A DNA stretch of 28,911 bases from NCBI GenBank assembly GCA_002811675.1, contig PDIM01000044.1, positions 3,927 through 32,837 of the forward strand, given 5' to 3'. Source of the stretch: Ichthyosporea sp. XGB-2017a. Its lineage: Eukaryota > Opisthokonta > Ichthyosporea. Below the pieces are notes generated by a model. It was given only the letters and a program-made list of their open reading frames with translations, was not told where the DNA came from and did not search any database. Each line of letters starts with the position of its first letter. Position 1 is the stretch's first letter. The translations under genes and the position numbers were made by a program. This document shows, one piece after another, positions 8,804 to 17,876 of this stretch.

Positions 8804-8941
8804 AAATGAAAATTATCGTTGAAATAAATATAGCACCCTTACACGTACCCTCTATTTTTCTTTTTTTCAAAATACACCAAATCTTTAAATTAAAAGATAA
8901 ATCTTTGTGTTTTTCCTCATAAGGGATCAAATCATATCCAG

Positions 8942-10363
8942 ATGAACAATATGGGAGCTATTAACAGGACTGGGAGGGTGGTTGTGTTTGTGTGTGCGAC
9001 TGTTCTCTTCTTGCAGCTTGTCCTTCTTCCTCCAGTACGGGCGGCTAATCAGGGACAGGCTGTTTATCATGAACAAGATCAACAAGAGGCGGCGCCACAG
9101 GAGGGGCAAGGGCAAGGTGTGCTTGAAGTCCTCACAGAAATGATTACGGGCTCGGATGACGTTAATGAGGAAACAGAGGAGGTGCACAAGGGGATGGAGA
9201 AGAGTGTAGAGCAAGTTAACTTGGAGGGAGTCGTGCACGTGGTGGAAGATCCTACAAATTCCTTTAAACAAACGAGTACTAGTGATAGCAGTAGTGATAG
9301 TAATAGTAAACAAGTAGAAACAGTAACAGAAGCCCCCGCAGAGGTTGATAATAGGTCTTCGGGTGCTTCAGTCTCTTTCCGGCAGTATCTAGCACTTGCC
9401 ATTGGGTGTGTGAGCGGATACGGGACTGATGGAGCTTCAGCTCAACTGCCTGCAAGTGGCGGGGACTTGAAGCTCACCATTATGGCTCCACAAAATGCGT
9501 CTCTTGTGAGTAGTGGATTCTCTAATATGGAACTTCTGAGTGGGGCTTTTAGTGCTGCAACCAGTCTGCAGTGCATTTCAAAAGATGGTAACTCCGGTGG
9601 TCCGTGTCAGGGAAAGTCCTACTTATACCATGTAATGAGAGCTTTTATGATAGACGGCAGGACAGGAGTATTGAACGAATTCATGTCAAAAATTTCCTCC
9701 GGTATGTCTTCTTCATCGTCCAGTAGCTCGTCTTCGTCGTCTTCCTCAACGTCAATATTATCCCGCAGAGCAGCATCCACCGGGACCGTTCCCACCCCAT
9801 TTAATGGGAAGAGTGTCACTGTGGATTCTTCCAAAGCACCCGAACCACTGGTGAGCTATAAACCAGTTTCCAAGTTGGATTTCACCTCCAGTGCAGGGCA
9901 ACCGGTGTATGTGACTGCCACCATGACAAAGAGCATAGAGAGTTTTGCAGTTCATGAGCCTTTTTCAAGCTCCTTTACTGATATGTCCTGTCCGGCTGGA
10001 AAGGACCTTGTCCTCTATATGGAGAATGTCTTTCTTCCCAATTGCTACGTTATGAAGAAAACCAGCGAAACTGGCCCTTACACAGTCGAGGCCGTGGGAG
10101 ATGCTGCCGCTGTGCAGTCCTGGACTGCCTGTGATGCGGCCACCAATACAGGTGATGATATTGCTGCGTTGACAAATCAACTTTCATCCGTGACATCCTC
10201 TGGCGGCTCTTCATCTGCATCATCGTCCTCTTCGACCACGAATGGTGGCTCTGCATTCAATAACGCTAACCCAACAAAAGAATCAGACCCTGGTAGCGCA
10301 ATGCAAGTCTTTCCGAGTATAGCTTTCGCTTTGCTTTCTGCTGGATTGGGCTTATTCTTCTAA
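8942..10363 (+). CDS. Ser-rich secreted, probably GPI-anchored surface protein
   Basis: 473 residues from the ATG at 8942; a second ATG three codons on is equally possible. A signal peptide is clear (hydrophobic core about 13-30, ending PPVRAA). The C-terminus is the pattern expected for GPI attachment: small residues (SDPGSA) followed by a hydrophobic tail ending the protein (VFPSIAFALLSAGLGLFF). Between are an acidic Gln/Glu-rich part (35-130), a region with six scattered cysteines that looks folded (about 150-255 and 290-400), a Ser tract at about 254-270, and a second Ser/Gly-rich stalk at about 415-440. Ser tracts mix TCN and AGT codons, so selection on the amino acid rather than simple repeat slippage is likely. 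No known domain is recognised. The shared module lies upstream. AATAAA is at 10445-10450. Confidence 0.8.
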   Translation: MNNMGAINRTGRVVVFVCATVLFLQLVLLPPVRAANQGQAVYHEQDQQEAAPQEGQGQGVLEVLTEMITGSDDVNEETEEVHKGMEKSVEQVNLEGVVHVVEDPTNSFKQTSTSDSSSDSNSKQVETVTEAPAEVDNRSSGASVSFRQYLALAIGCVSGYGTDGASAQLPASGGDLKLTIMAPQNASLVSSGFSNMELLSGAFSAATSLQCISKDGNSGGPCQGKSYLYHVMRAFMIDGRTGVLNEFMSKISSGMSSSSSSSSSSSSSSTSILSRRAASTGTVPTPFNGKSVTVDSSKAPEPLVSYKPVSKLDFTSSAGQPVYVTATMTKSIESFAVHEPFSSSFTDMSCPAGKDLVLYMENVFLPNCYVMKKTSETGPYTVEAVGDAAAVQSWTACDAATNTGDDIAALTNQLSSVTSSGGSSSASSSSSTTNGGSAFNNANPTKESDPGSAMQVFPSIAFALLSAGLGLFF

Positions 10364-11020
10364 GTTATCAAAACTATAATTCCACTTTTATTTTTCTTTT
10401 CTTTTTTTTAGTGTAATGAAAAAAAAGCAACCTGCTTTCGAAAAAATAAAGCTAGAGGAAGAGAGTGAAACTCAAAAGAAAGAAAAAAAAAAGAACCCTT
10501 TTTACATTATAAAGAGCGCAAGGAAAGTCCCAATGTGCTCCTCTCCTTGAAACAATGGGAGGCGACCCAATCTGACTTGATGACTTTACGAGTCAAAAGA
10601 AAATGTCCCATCACATCAACGGGATATTGTATCTATAATCCAGAGCCATAGAATACCACGGAAACCAGTAAACCAGGACCTTGAAAGTTTGAAAATGAGA
10701 ACCTTTTGGTTGCAATGCAAGACTAATATCCCACTCACAGAGTTGCTTCTATTGCAGGCGGTGATTGGCTTTCGCTGCGTGTGATTTTGTCGGATGCACA
10801 AGGCTCCCTTACGCTTACGAGGAAATGTGTTCCACGTGAAGCACGCGTTATCCTTTTATTCCCCCGCAATCCAAACTGCTAGAAAAAAGACTTTCCAGGC
10901 CATGCCCCGGTAACTGCACAACTACTAGACTCTAGAGCAATTTCACCTGAATCAGGGACGATTTTATCTTTTTCTTTCTTTCTTTCTTTTTATTGCTTGA
11001 TAGGGACTGTACTATTGTTC
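10364..11020. other. Convergent intergenic region with poly(A) signals for both neighbours
   Basis: Holds AATAAA at 10445-10450 for the plus-strand gene and the complement of AATAAA at 10989-10994 for the minus-strand gene, 27 bases beyond its stop. Pyrimidine-rich and A-rich tracts (10385-10412, 10485-10495, 10970-10992) flank a GC-richer middle that has no credible ORF. Confidence 0.5.
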
Positions 11021-11668
11021 CTATGGATTCGCAGGAGCTGTACCATTCGAAGAGGGTCCAGCACAGTACCCGTGAAACTGTCCACAAGGAGTGGGACAAT
11101 AAGAAGGACACACACAGGCGTTTCTTCTCTTCCCTTGAAAGTTACCAGGACGGGCATAATAAGGCTTCCCGTCTGTGGACTGGGGACACAGCAAGATTGT
11201 GTTTTCGTCTTTGTGTCGATGAGTAGCTCCTTCCCCGGGGTTCTTCTCGGAGAGAACACGGCAAGTCATGTTGATGTTGTTGTTCGTCTGGTCAATCTGA
11301 TAGACCACATCATCAAAACAGGCTTTGCCTGTGGGTTTTCCTTCCATTGTGCAGGTTCCCCAGTTGCCTGGCGCGTTTGAGTACACTCCAAAGAGAACAA
11401 GCTGGGGATGGCACTCGCGTGTCTCTGTCTCGCAAAAGTGGGCACCATCGTTGGAGCAGCCAATGGTGCATCGGGAGTATTCCGTGCCATTGTGAGCCCA
11501 AGTCGTATCACTATAATCAAGGTTTTGGAATTCCTGATCACATGTCAAAGCACCATCCTTGGGATTGTTGATGGGAGTAGCAGGGGCAGCGGTAGAAGGG
11601 GCGGTGAAGCAGCACAATGAAGCCATCAAGGCAACACACACCACACAAATAACTTTGAAAGAGTCCAT
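11021..11668 (-). CDS. Small secreted Cys-rich protein (14 cysteines after the signal peptide)
   Basis: 215 residues from the ATG at 11668, chosen over an upstream in-frame codon because it directly precedes the signal peptide (MDSFKV, then a hydrophobic core ending CFTAPSTAA) and has A at -3/G at +4 type context. The mature part has 14 cysteines, an even number fitting seven disulfides, and N-x-T sequons (HNGT, INMT, SNGT). It ends in a run CVCPSYCPTPC-x6-C near the C-terminus. The segment CSND-x4-C-x6-CHP resembles CSSD-x4-C-x5-CHP of the 86-residue proteins at 22442-22702 and 25593-25853, and the signal peptides also look alike, so these may be one family. TATA on the minus strand is at 11773-11766. 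Function unknown. Confidence 0.8.
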   Translation of the reverse strand: MDSFKVICVVCVALMASLCCFTAPSTAAPATPINNPKDGALTCDQEFQNLDYSDTTWAHNGTEYSRCTIGCSNDGAHFCETETRECHPQLVLFGVYSNAPGNWGTCTMEGKPTGKACFDDVVYQIDQTNNNINMTCRVLSEKNPGEGATHRHKDENTILLCPQSTDGKPYYARPGNFQGKRRNACVCPSYCPTPCGQFHGYCAGPSSNGTAPANP

Positions 11669-11765
11669 GATTACTCTTAAACAAAACAAGATTTATAAGA
11701 TTAACTTTTGGTTCTTTGTTTTTAAGATGATTTTTGTTGTATCTGACAAGGGGATGCTGTGTGTC

Positions 11766-11773
11766 TATTTATA
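11766..11773 (-). promoter_or_regulatory. TATA box of the Cys-rich gene
   Basis: TATAAATA on the minus strand, about 100 bases upstream of the ATG at 11668, giving a 60-75 base A-rich leader like those of the MACPF and pore-forming genes. Confidence 0.6.
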
Positions 11774-11829
11774 CACAGAGGAAAACAAATGGGAGAGTCA
11801 GTCCAACAACTCATTACAGTTTCCCACTG

Positions 11830-12187
11830 TACAATCTGCAGTACAAACTACTGAGACGCCCCACGAGACACTTGTCATGTTACGTTTTTAGTTATTATTC
11901 TTCACGGAATATCATCTAACCGATGCAATTCCATCTGCAAGGTCAGAAACAATTCATATTCTTTAAACAAATCATAACTCATCTATAGGCTGCTTTTAAA
12001 GTTTTATCCTTAAAATTGTACTCCCCATGAGGTTCAACAACTTTGTAGTTTTCCTGTACTGTCATCCAAGGATATATCCACTTACAATTGGCTGTGAAGC
12101 TGCTGTTTCTGTGTACAGAATGTACATGTACAGCTGATGTACTACGCTCTATAGTACTTGCCTAGATACCTTGTACATGTGCAGTAC
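11830..12187. promoter_or_regulatory. GTAC-rich upstream region of the Cys-rich gene
   Basis: Contains GTAC at 11830, 11842, 12018, 12056, 12113, 12122, 12128, 12139, 12154, 12173 and 12184; seven fall in 75 bases (12113-12187). TGTACATGTACA at 12121-12132 is a perfect palindrome. The cluster is far above chance for a 4-base word and lies upstream of the minus-strand gene, so a transcription factor platform is plausible. Confidence 0.45.
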
Positions 12188-12450
12188 ATAGATTCGTTTA
12201 GGTTTCAATAATTCCCTTGTATTACATGGGTAAATGCCAAATGGGGCTTTTGGGTTCACACTTTAATTCCCATCGAGGGAATTATCTGATTTTATCCATC
12301 CACTGAAGAACCAAGAGGAAGTTACTCGTGAAGAGAATGGAGATAATGCCATCAAGGGGTGACACCAAAGTGGAAAGCATGGATGAGAAATGATATCTAT
12401 TAGATGAGAGGGAGTGTCTCTCTTTATTAACGCCAGTTGAAAGAACATGT
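12188..12450. other. Intergenic region, no gene seen
   Basis: Short frames on the minus strand (for example 12263-12478) carry no recognisable features. AATTCCCATCGAGGGAATT at about 12266-12284 is a short inverted repeat. Confidence 0.4.
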
Positions 12451-13177
12451 TTAATTGAGACGTGCAAGAACCAAACAATGGTTGGGTTTGCTCAGGTCAT
12501 CTTTAAAGTTTAGACAGAGAAACCAAGTTGAGCCAGTGCCATTTATTTCCAGCTCTGTCTCTTTCTTTTGCTTCTTGGCGACAATACAAAATACTTTTGG
12601 TTTAATGTCCTCCCCGAGTTCCTTCTTGCCATCTTGCCCAATGTCGGGAAGGACCTCCTCCATTGGTTTCGTCAATGTAATCACCTGAATAATCTCTAAA
12701 CCAACTCATAAGGGTCATCATTGGTAGGCAGCATCATCCGCTTCCCCGGCTGTAACTACTATTCGGATAAAGCTGACTCACCTTACCTGATGTATCCCAA
12801 GTTGTACACATTAAATAAACGATGGTTTACTCACACAGATACGTCTCAAAGTCAACGATGACCCTTGTTTGAACCCACCATCAATCATCATCTTCGTCTC
12901 TGGTAGTTTTAACAAAGTCTGACGTGTTTAAACTCCCCTGGTATCCTCCCCGGGTTGGTGGATCCACACACACACCTTGACAGACCCGGGACCATTTGTC
13001 CTGAGTGAGAGTTTTGCGACTCAAATGTCCTTTGTTTGCTTGTCCGCCCGTATTCGAAGGAAGCTCTACAAAACTAATCACTTCATCCAAAAGATATAAG
13101 ATGCGATGGGATTTGCCTGAATTGGGGGTGGGTGGTGGTGATTTGACGACGGAGTTTGCAGACTTTGCCACTGGCAA
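12451..13177 (-). pseudogene. Decayed DUF4384-like gene
   Basis: Read on the minus strand, several short frames in series resemble consecutive parts of a DUF4384 domain: a GGFKQGSSLTLRR-like strand (about 12835-12880), then SGKVSQLYPN (about 12758-12790; the family has Gly-Lys-Val then LFPN), then PGKRMMLPTNDDPYELV (about 12699-12750) and ITLTKPMEEVLP (about 12645-12684). Each part needs a change of frame or jumps a stop, so I call it broken. The stretch 12451-12684 is then open to its TAA and ends in a Cys-containing segment that resembles 14558-14752. The piece 12881-13177 is open upstream but lacks an ATG. Splicing is an alternative: CAGGTAAGG at about 12793-12785 looks like a donor and TTCAG before 12684 like an acceptor, but removing that interval would delete the best-conserved motifs. 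Confidence 0.45.
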
Positions 13178-13420
13178 CAGCGAGAGCCTCTAGATCTGAT
13201 TTAATTTCAACTAAAATAAAAAAAAAAAAATATGTCTTTAATTAATTTGCTTTTAAACATGATTTCTTTGTAAAATCTACTATGGCTGTTACTTTTGGAA
13301 GGGGAGAGTTAGTTTTGTTGTATCGTGATTTATTCCTGAACCTGCTGATTGATTGAATAAATCCTTCAAAGTGCTACAAAGAAACGTGGAAATCAATCAC
13401 AACCTTTGTGTAAACTAGAT
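13178..13420. other. AT-rich intergenic stretch
   Basis: A-run at 13217-13230 and no ORF of note. It separates the minus-strand decayed gene from the plus-strand relic. Confidence 0.4.
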
Positions 13421-13427
13421 CATTGCC

Positions 13428-13678
13428 TGGCTGAAACAGAAGAGAAAAGTAGCAGAATGGGCAACAACAGCTCCTCTTGAGAATGAGGGCCTTAGAACAG
13501 AAAATGGCGACGGACAAGCAGCTCGAGGAGGCGTGTGGAAAGACATCCGCACACACGTGTCCAAGCGGATGACAACAGTCCGGCATGAAGAGTTGGCAAC
13601 TATCCAACACGAGGTCCAAGCTATTAAAAATCAAGCGTTTTTGGAGGTTTATGCGGCCGCTGAGGATCTTCACCAGTG
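13428..13678 (+). pseudogene. Coding relic of a repeated element, plus-strand arm
   Basis: An open plus-strand frame without ATG runs from just after a TAG near 13420 to TGA at 13676-13678. It is hydrophilic and helix-like (AWLKQKRKVAEW; DIRTHVSKRMTTV; EELATIQHEVQ). The core at 13540-13620 recurs in inverted orientation at 13801-13879, also as an open frame, so this is likely part of a multi-copy gene or transposon. The family is not recognised. Confidence 0.4.
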
Positions 13679-13879
13679 ATGGTTAATCCGTTGGGCCAAT
13701 GTCCGGTCTCGGTGTGCTGGATCCCCCAATAGTACTTGAGCTGTCATTCAAGTTCTGTTGCACCTGGGTCCAAATTCACACAGTGTTGGTCCCGTAATAG
13801 ATTGGACCTCGTGTTGGACAGTTGCCAGCTCTTCATGGACTGTTGTCATCCGCTTGGACACGTGTGTGCGGATGTCTTC
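13540..13879. repeat. Inverted repeat, about 80-bp arms around a 180-bp centre
   Basis: Arm 1 (13540-13620) and the reverse complement of arm 2 (13801-13879) share ACATCCGCACACACGTGTCC and then AAGCGGATGACAACAGTCC; a 3-base deletion and a few substitutions separate them. Both arms encode DIRTHVSKRMTTV and QHEVQ, so selection once kept them coding. Confidence 0.8.
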
Positions 13880-13989
13880 GATAAATTCGCATAACAGTGC
13901 GGTTTTGTTTTTTTTTTTTTGATTTGATTTTTGATTTCATTTTCAAAAGAGGAAAAGAATCATAAATCAATCTCCATTGATAAACGTGT

Positions 13990-14520
13990 GTACCCTGATA
14001 AAGAATCTACACACCCCGTTGAAGCAAGTGAATGAGTTCATCAGGGATTCGAGTAGGGGACAATGGATTTAAACCGAAGATCAAAATATTAAATTTTGGT
14101 ATGCAAAGTTTACTGGCGTGATTGATAAAGAGGAGCGGTTGATCAACTCCTGGTCCAGACTGATTGAGAATTGTAAAAAAAAGTAATCGCACCCGATTGG
14201 AGGAAATATCTAAAATATGAAACGGAAAGAGAAACAAACGAACAAAGAGGATTTGCTAAACAATATCAAGCTGGAGTTAGTAAACTAACTTGATTAGGTG
14301 CCAGTCGGAGGAGGAACGCAATGAAGTATTTGAAAAGACTGATTATTTACTCAAAGAATATTTCAAATCAATCCTGAGGCTGAGCGGAAGTCGTTTCTTA
14401 TGAGTATCAAGCGGAAGCAGAGTGCCAGTCTGGGACTATACCCACTGATAAGGATCCATACTACTCGACAATGCAGGGTCAGCCAGGGACTGAAATCATC
14501 AAAGGTGTTTTGCTTTAGTA
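13990..14520 (+). pseudogene. Plus-strand coding relic with several stops
   Basis: Stretches of protein-like sequence in changing frames: VNEFIRDSSRGQW near 14025, FWYAKFTGVIDKEERLINSW near 14095-14155, DWRKYLKYETERETNEQRGF near 14200-14260, and a last piece ending PYYSTMQGQPGTEIIKGVLL before TAG at about 14516. At least three in-frame stops and a frame change break it. No family is recognised; it may continue the element whose arm is at 13428-13678. Confidence 0.25.
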
Positions 14521-14557
14521 GCTCAAATCCCCGCTCACTAAATAGACGAAGCACGGG

Positions 14558-14752
14558 TTAAGCAGAGCTCAAACAACGGTTGGATTTGCAGATGTCACCT
14601 TTGCAGATGTACAAAACAAAACTACTGCACATATCTTCCACCAATTTTATTTCTATATTTTGCCGGATAACATTTTCACTGTTTGTTCGGTGTCTGGGAG
14701 AAATCAGTCTCGAACTATATCCCATTTGAGCCTTTATATGAACAGGAAACAT
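14558..14752 (-). pseudogene. Short ORF resembling the end of the DUF4384-like relic
   Basis: 64 codons from an ATG at 14752. The last 33 residues (IEIKL, then FVLYICKGDICKSNRCL) line up with the end of the frame at 12451-12684 (LEING, then FLCLNFKDDLSKPNHCL). No signal peptide. It begins 15 bases after the stop of the glycosyltransferase gene and probably overlaps its 3' UTR, so it is more likely a relic than a gene. Confidence 0.3.
14646..14651 (-). terminator. Possible poly(A) signal of the glycosyltransferase gene
   Basis: AATAAA on the minus strand about 117 bases after the TAG stop at 14768-14770. Confidence 0.4.
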
Positions 14753-14767
14753 AGCAACAGAGTCGGC

Positions 14768-16954
14768 CTATTCCAGAGATATAGCAGCTTTAATTTCTGC
14801 GAGATTTTCAGGTAGCTTAGGAGGATCAGTGCTGTGGGACGTCGCCCATTTGAATAATTCATCTCGTCTATGTTTTTCCTCAGCTTTAGCTTCCTCTTCT
14901 TTCACCTTGTTTTGTTCCAATAGTTTACAAATTCGGGGGGTATAGTCGTGGACGGCCTTGCGATACGCATCAAGCGCCTCCTGGTTGAATTTATCCTCGC
15001 TCGACACAGGAACTTGTTGCATAGAAAGAGAATTATCATTCTTCACTCCACTGTAGTCTTTCGGAACAAAGTCTTGGATTGCATCTACAAATGCCTCCAG
15101 TTCTTGAATCATTGCAAACCATTCAAACTGCAATCTGGTCACCATGGCATCCTTATGATGGCCCTTAAAGTGAAGTAACACATTATCTTCTGGATCCAGA
15201 CCCTCCATATGCATTTTGTTAAATCGACTAAACTCAAGCTGCAAAGAAGAACTTAAAAAGTTGTGTGCATGCCGTTGAAAGAAGAAAAACAAAAAGTCCT
15301 GTTCTGCAAACGCTCCTTCTACATCAAAGCCCTTTGAAATTTCCTCAACCATCAGGGTGTAAACAAGCAGTGAGGGGCGAACAACCAGCAGCCCACCATT
15401 GATATATTTGGAGCGTACAGGATCGTCAGCACTCAATAGCGAGTCACGAATTCCACACAAGTTTACGTCGAGTCCAGCAGAATGAATGGGACAGATATCC
15501 CACAATTCGAGAAGCTTATCAGGATAACGAAGAATAAAATCCATATCTAAGTACATTATTCGATCAAATTCAATAAGAGCCCAAATGCTCAGCTTCGAGA
15601 ACATCGCGCTGTAGCGTCCGGAAACAAATTGCTTGTTCGACCACACTGGATTAATAGCCAAATCATGAATACCAACAAACCTCACGTCGGGGAGTCCAAG
15701 AAACCCGAAAAACGTATGCAACATTTTGATATGCACCCCCTTCCCATACAACACAACAAACGATCGACTCATATCCACACCAGCAATCCGATGCAGCAAC
15801 AGTCCTCCTTGTATCAGATAATCCTCACTCCCCTCAAAAGGCATATACACCACATACGCCTCTCGAATGGGACGATTATTGGGCCTAACATGCGGCTCGG
15901 GGATTCGATTAATTCTCTCCATATCCACATCAGGAAGAAGCTGCTTATCCAATTCAACCGGTGGAGGAAGAGGCAATGTCTCGGCTATCTCTCCTTCACT
16001 CGTCTGTGATGTAGCCCCCTTATCACTGGTATCATTATCCCCTTCTTCTTCTTCACCAAAACCCTCCTCGTTTTCTTCTCCCTTTATAACCTCTTCTTCC
16101 AGTAGTCCTGTATTATTATCATTATCATTACTATCCTCCCCATTGACGTTATCTGTGCCATTCCCACCATTAATAGCAATAGATATAGTCCCAGTCTCCC
16201 TCCTTTCTTCTCCTTCTCCGTCTCCTGTGTCGTATTGCCGTCCTTCTTGTCTCTCTATCGTCACTTTTCTCTTAATGCGAGCGTCAAACACCCCATGTTC
16301 CTTCTTTTCCTTCATCCCGTTATTATTATTATTATTATTATATCCCACACCTTCTCTTCTTCCCCCTTCCCCTTGAAACTGAACACTCACAAAGTCACTG
16401 TCCCCTCTGTGACTACTACTACTACGCCTCCCTTCTTCCTCCACCATGCTATGCAGGAAGGTTAATCCCACAAACGCCATCAAAGTACAACACAAAAGCA
16501 ACACAAATAAATGAATCGTCCTTCTCCTTTTCGACCCTCTTCTCTTCTTCTTCCCTCCTTTGTATTGATTCTCACTCCCATGATTATAATATAATCCCTT
16601 ATTATTACTATAATCTCCCTCCTTTGGGGTTCCCTCACCGAGGATCTCCCAGCACGACCTCATGCAGCCGCTCCAGCACCGGTACAGCCTCGAGGATCGA
16701 CCCCTCCCCACCCCGACGAGCAGCATGCGGCGGAACCAGCTCCGATTGTCTGGATGAGTGCTGTTGAAGACTAATCCAGACAGCCAGCGATTGTGATACA
16801 GGGAGGAGTTGTTACTGGAGTGGGATCCGGGTAAGTGGTGGGGATTGATAGAGGAGGGGGAAGGGGAGGAGGAGGATTTGCCTTTGGATTCATTGCTGTG
16901 TTGACCACCCGTGGTTGTGTTAATCGGGATTGAGAGATGATCATCGGAATTCAT
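14768..16954 (-). CDS. Type II membrane glycosyltransferase, GT8 family (glycogenin/galactinol-synthase-like)
   Basis: 728 residues from the ATG at 16954. N-terminal low-complexity part (1-135), a basic stop KKKRRGSKRRR (135-145), one membrane segment (about 147-168), an acidic Asp/Glu/Asn-rich stem (about 220-345), then a catalytic domain (about 364-630). GT8 landmarks are all present: YLDMDFI with the metal/UDP-binding DxD at Asp470 and Asp472, NGGLLVVRPS, AEQDFL, and HFKGHHKD in the position of the family's HxxG motif. It should transfer a sugar from a nucleotide sugar, probably UDP-linked, in the Golgi lumen; acceptor unknown. The orientation (short cytosolic tail, stem, catalytic head) is the usual Golgi layout. 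A Lys/Glu-rich helix closes the protein. No intron is needed. Confidence 0.9.
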   Translation of the reverse strand: MNSDDHLSIPINTTTGGQHSNESKGKSSSSPSPSSINPHHLPGSHSSNNSSLYHNRWLSGLVFNSTHPDNRSWFRRMLLVGVGRGRSSRLYRCWSGCMRSCWEILGEGTPKEGDYSNNKGLYYNHGSENQYKGGKKKRRGSKRRRTIHLFVLLLCCTLMAFVGLTFLHSMVEEEGRRSSSSHRGDSDFVSVQFQGEGGRREGVGYNNNNNNNGMKEKKEHGVFDARIKRKVTIERQEGRQYDTGDGEGEERRETGTISIAINGGNGTDNVNGEDSNDNDNNTGLLEEEVIKGEENEEGFGEEEEGDNDTSDKGATSQTSEGEIAETLPLPPPVELDKQLLPDVDMERINRIPEPHVRPNNRPIREAYVVYMPFEGSEDYLIQGGLLLHRIAGVDMSRSFVVLYGKGVHIKMLHTFFGFLGLPDVRFVGIHDLAINPVWSNKQFVSGRYSAMFSKLSIWALIEFDRIMYLDMDFILRYPDKLLELWDICPIHSAGLDVNLCGIRDSLLSADDPVRSKYINGGLLVVRPSLLVYTLMVEEISKGFDVEGAFAEQDFLFFFFQRHAHNFLSSSLQLEFSRFNKMHMEGLDPEDNVLLHFKGHHKDAMVTRLQFEWFAMIQELEAFVDAIQDFVPKDYSGVKNDNSLSMQQVPVSSEDKFNQEALDAYRKAVHDYTPRICKLLEQNKVKEEEAKAEEKHRRDELFKWATSHSTDPPKLPENLAEIKAAISLE
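16321..16340 (-). repeat. Trinucleotide tract encoding Asn in the glycosyltransferase stem
   Basis: Consecutive ATT units on the plus strand give about seven Asn codons (AAT) in the acidic stem; likely variable in length between strains. Confidence 0.7.
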
Positions 16955-17099
16955 TATTATTTACACTAATCTACACTATCAAAAAAAAAAAAAAAAATGT
17001 TCATAATCAATCAAATTTTTTTTAACAAAAAAAAAAAAAAATAAAACGCAAAAATATTTCTCAGGCAGAGCAGCTGTTCATTTTCTCTGGAATTTTTCT
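16955..17099. other. Leader region with A-runs upstream of the glycosyltransferase gene
   Basis: A-runs at 16981-16997 and 17028-17041 and a T-run near 17018-17025. No ORF. Confidence 0.4.
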
Positions 17100-17133
17100 G
17101 TCCACGTGGACATGTTAGGGATAACCACGTGGT
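17100..17133. promoter_or_regulatory. Two G-box palindromes upstream of the glycosyltransferase gene
   Basis: GTCCACGTGGAC (17100-17111) and ACCACGTGGT (17124-17133) are perfect palindromes around CACGTG, 24 bases apart centre to centre. Such sites bind bHLH or bZIP factors. They lie about 150-180 bases upstream of the minus-strand ATG. Confidence 0.5.
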
Positions 17134-17137
17134 CCAA

Positions 17138-17203
17138 GGAGAGTTAACAAGGATTACTATATAATAAACTTGGAGAGTTAACAAGTGTCCCTTGGAGAGT
17201 TAA
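17138..17203. repeat. Three direct repeats of GGAGAGTTAA
   Basis: GGAGAGTTAACAAG at 17138-17151 and 17172-17185, and GGAGAGTTAA at 17194-17203. Their position next to the two G-boxes suggests regulatory sites. Confidence 0.6.
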
Positions 17204-17876
17204 TTCCTGTCTTTATGTTTTGATTACCGTTTCCCTTGCAAAGGGTGCACTGTTCGGGCAACCGATTGAAGGCGCTTCCCAAAGAGATTGAGCAGATGAT
17301 AAGTGTGACAATTTCGAAATGAGGTTTACAATGTGTTACGTATCTGCCCATTTTAAGCAGATTTCCACCCGCCCGCCCGTATTCCCCTTTTAGGTGTGCT
17401 TTGTTATGAAATAAAATCGAAAGAGTTGAATGAACCGGATTCCTAGATAGGACTTGCATTGTAATATATTTACTTTTGTGAACGTATAAATGGCCTCGTT
17501 CATCTTTTCTTCCACATATCTCTGTCAATTAAGGGAAAGTGTATGGCAAAATGACGTTTTTGTCCGGGTTATGTAATTGACCAGTGGTCGTATGGCTTAA
17601 ACGTGTGAGAGTAATTCCCTCTCTAAATAAAAGCATATTGGGCCCACATTCCATTCATCCCGACCTTTATTCGCTGTTAAGGTGGGTGGTGTGTTTGTTG
17701 TTCTACTAGCGTAGATGTGTGCAGGGAATTTGCTTGCGCGTTTGAAGGAATTTAAAGTGGACTTACCGTGTACGATTGAGTCTCACTCAATCATTGAAGG
17801 AATTCCTTATCAATTGCACTGTGAACAAAACGGTAACTGTCATGAATATTTAAAGCATTGATGGAATCCTAACATA
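17204..17876. other. Intergenic region, no gene recognised
   Basis: A minus-strand frame at 17178-17528 has no ATG and no features. AATAAA occurs on the plus strand near 17625. GATTGAGTCTCACTCAATC (about 17774-17792) is a 9-bp-arm perfect inverted repeat with one central base. The downstream side of the lipase gene shows no canonical AATAAA on the minus strand nearby. Confidence 0.4.

Noticed and set aside
12685-12701. A 17-base GT...AG interval that would restore the DUF4384-like frame if spliced
   Set aside because: Introns this short are exceptional, the large genes here have no introns, and other frame breaks in the same relic are not solved by it.
12685-12793. Donor-like CAGGTAAGG paired with acceptor TTCAG
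   Set aside because: Splicing this interval would remove GKVSQLYPN and DDPYELV, the most family-like motifs.
15867-16376. 169-codon plus-strand Ser/Pro-rich frame
   Set aside because: Antisense of the acidic stem of the glycosyltransferase.
17178-17528. 116-codon minus-strand frame
   Set aside because: No ATG at its start (TTG only), no recognisable feature, overlaps the direct-repeat promoter region.
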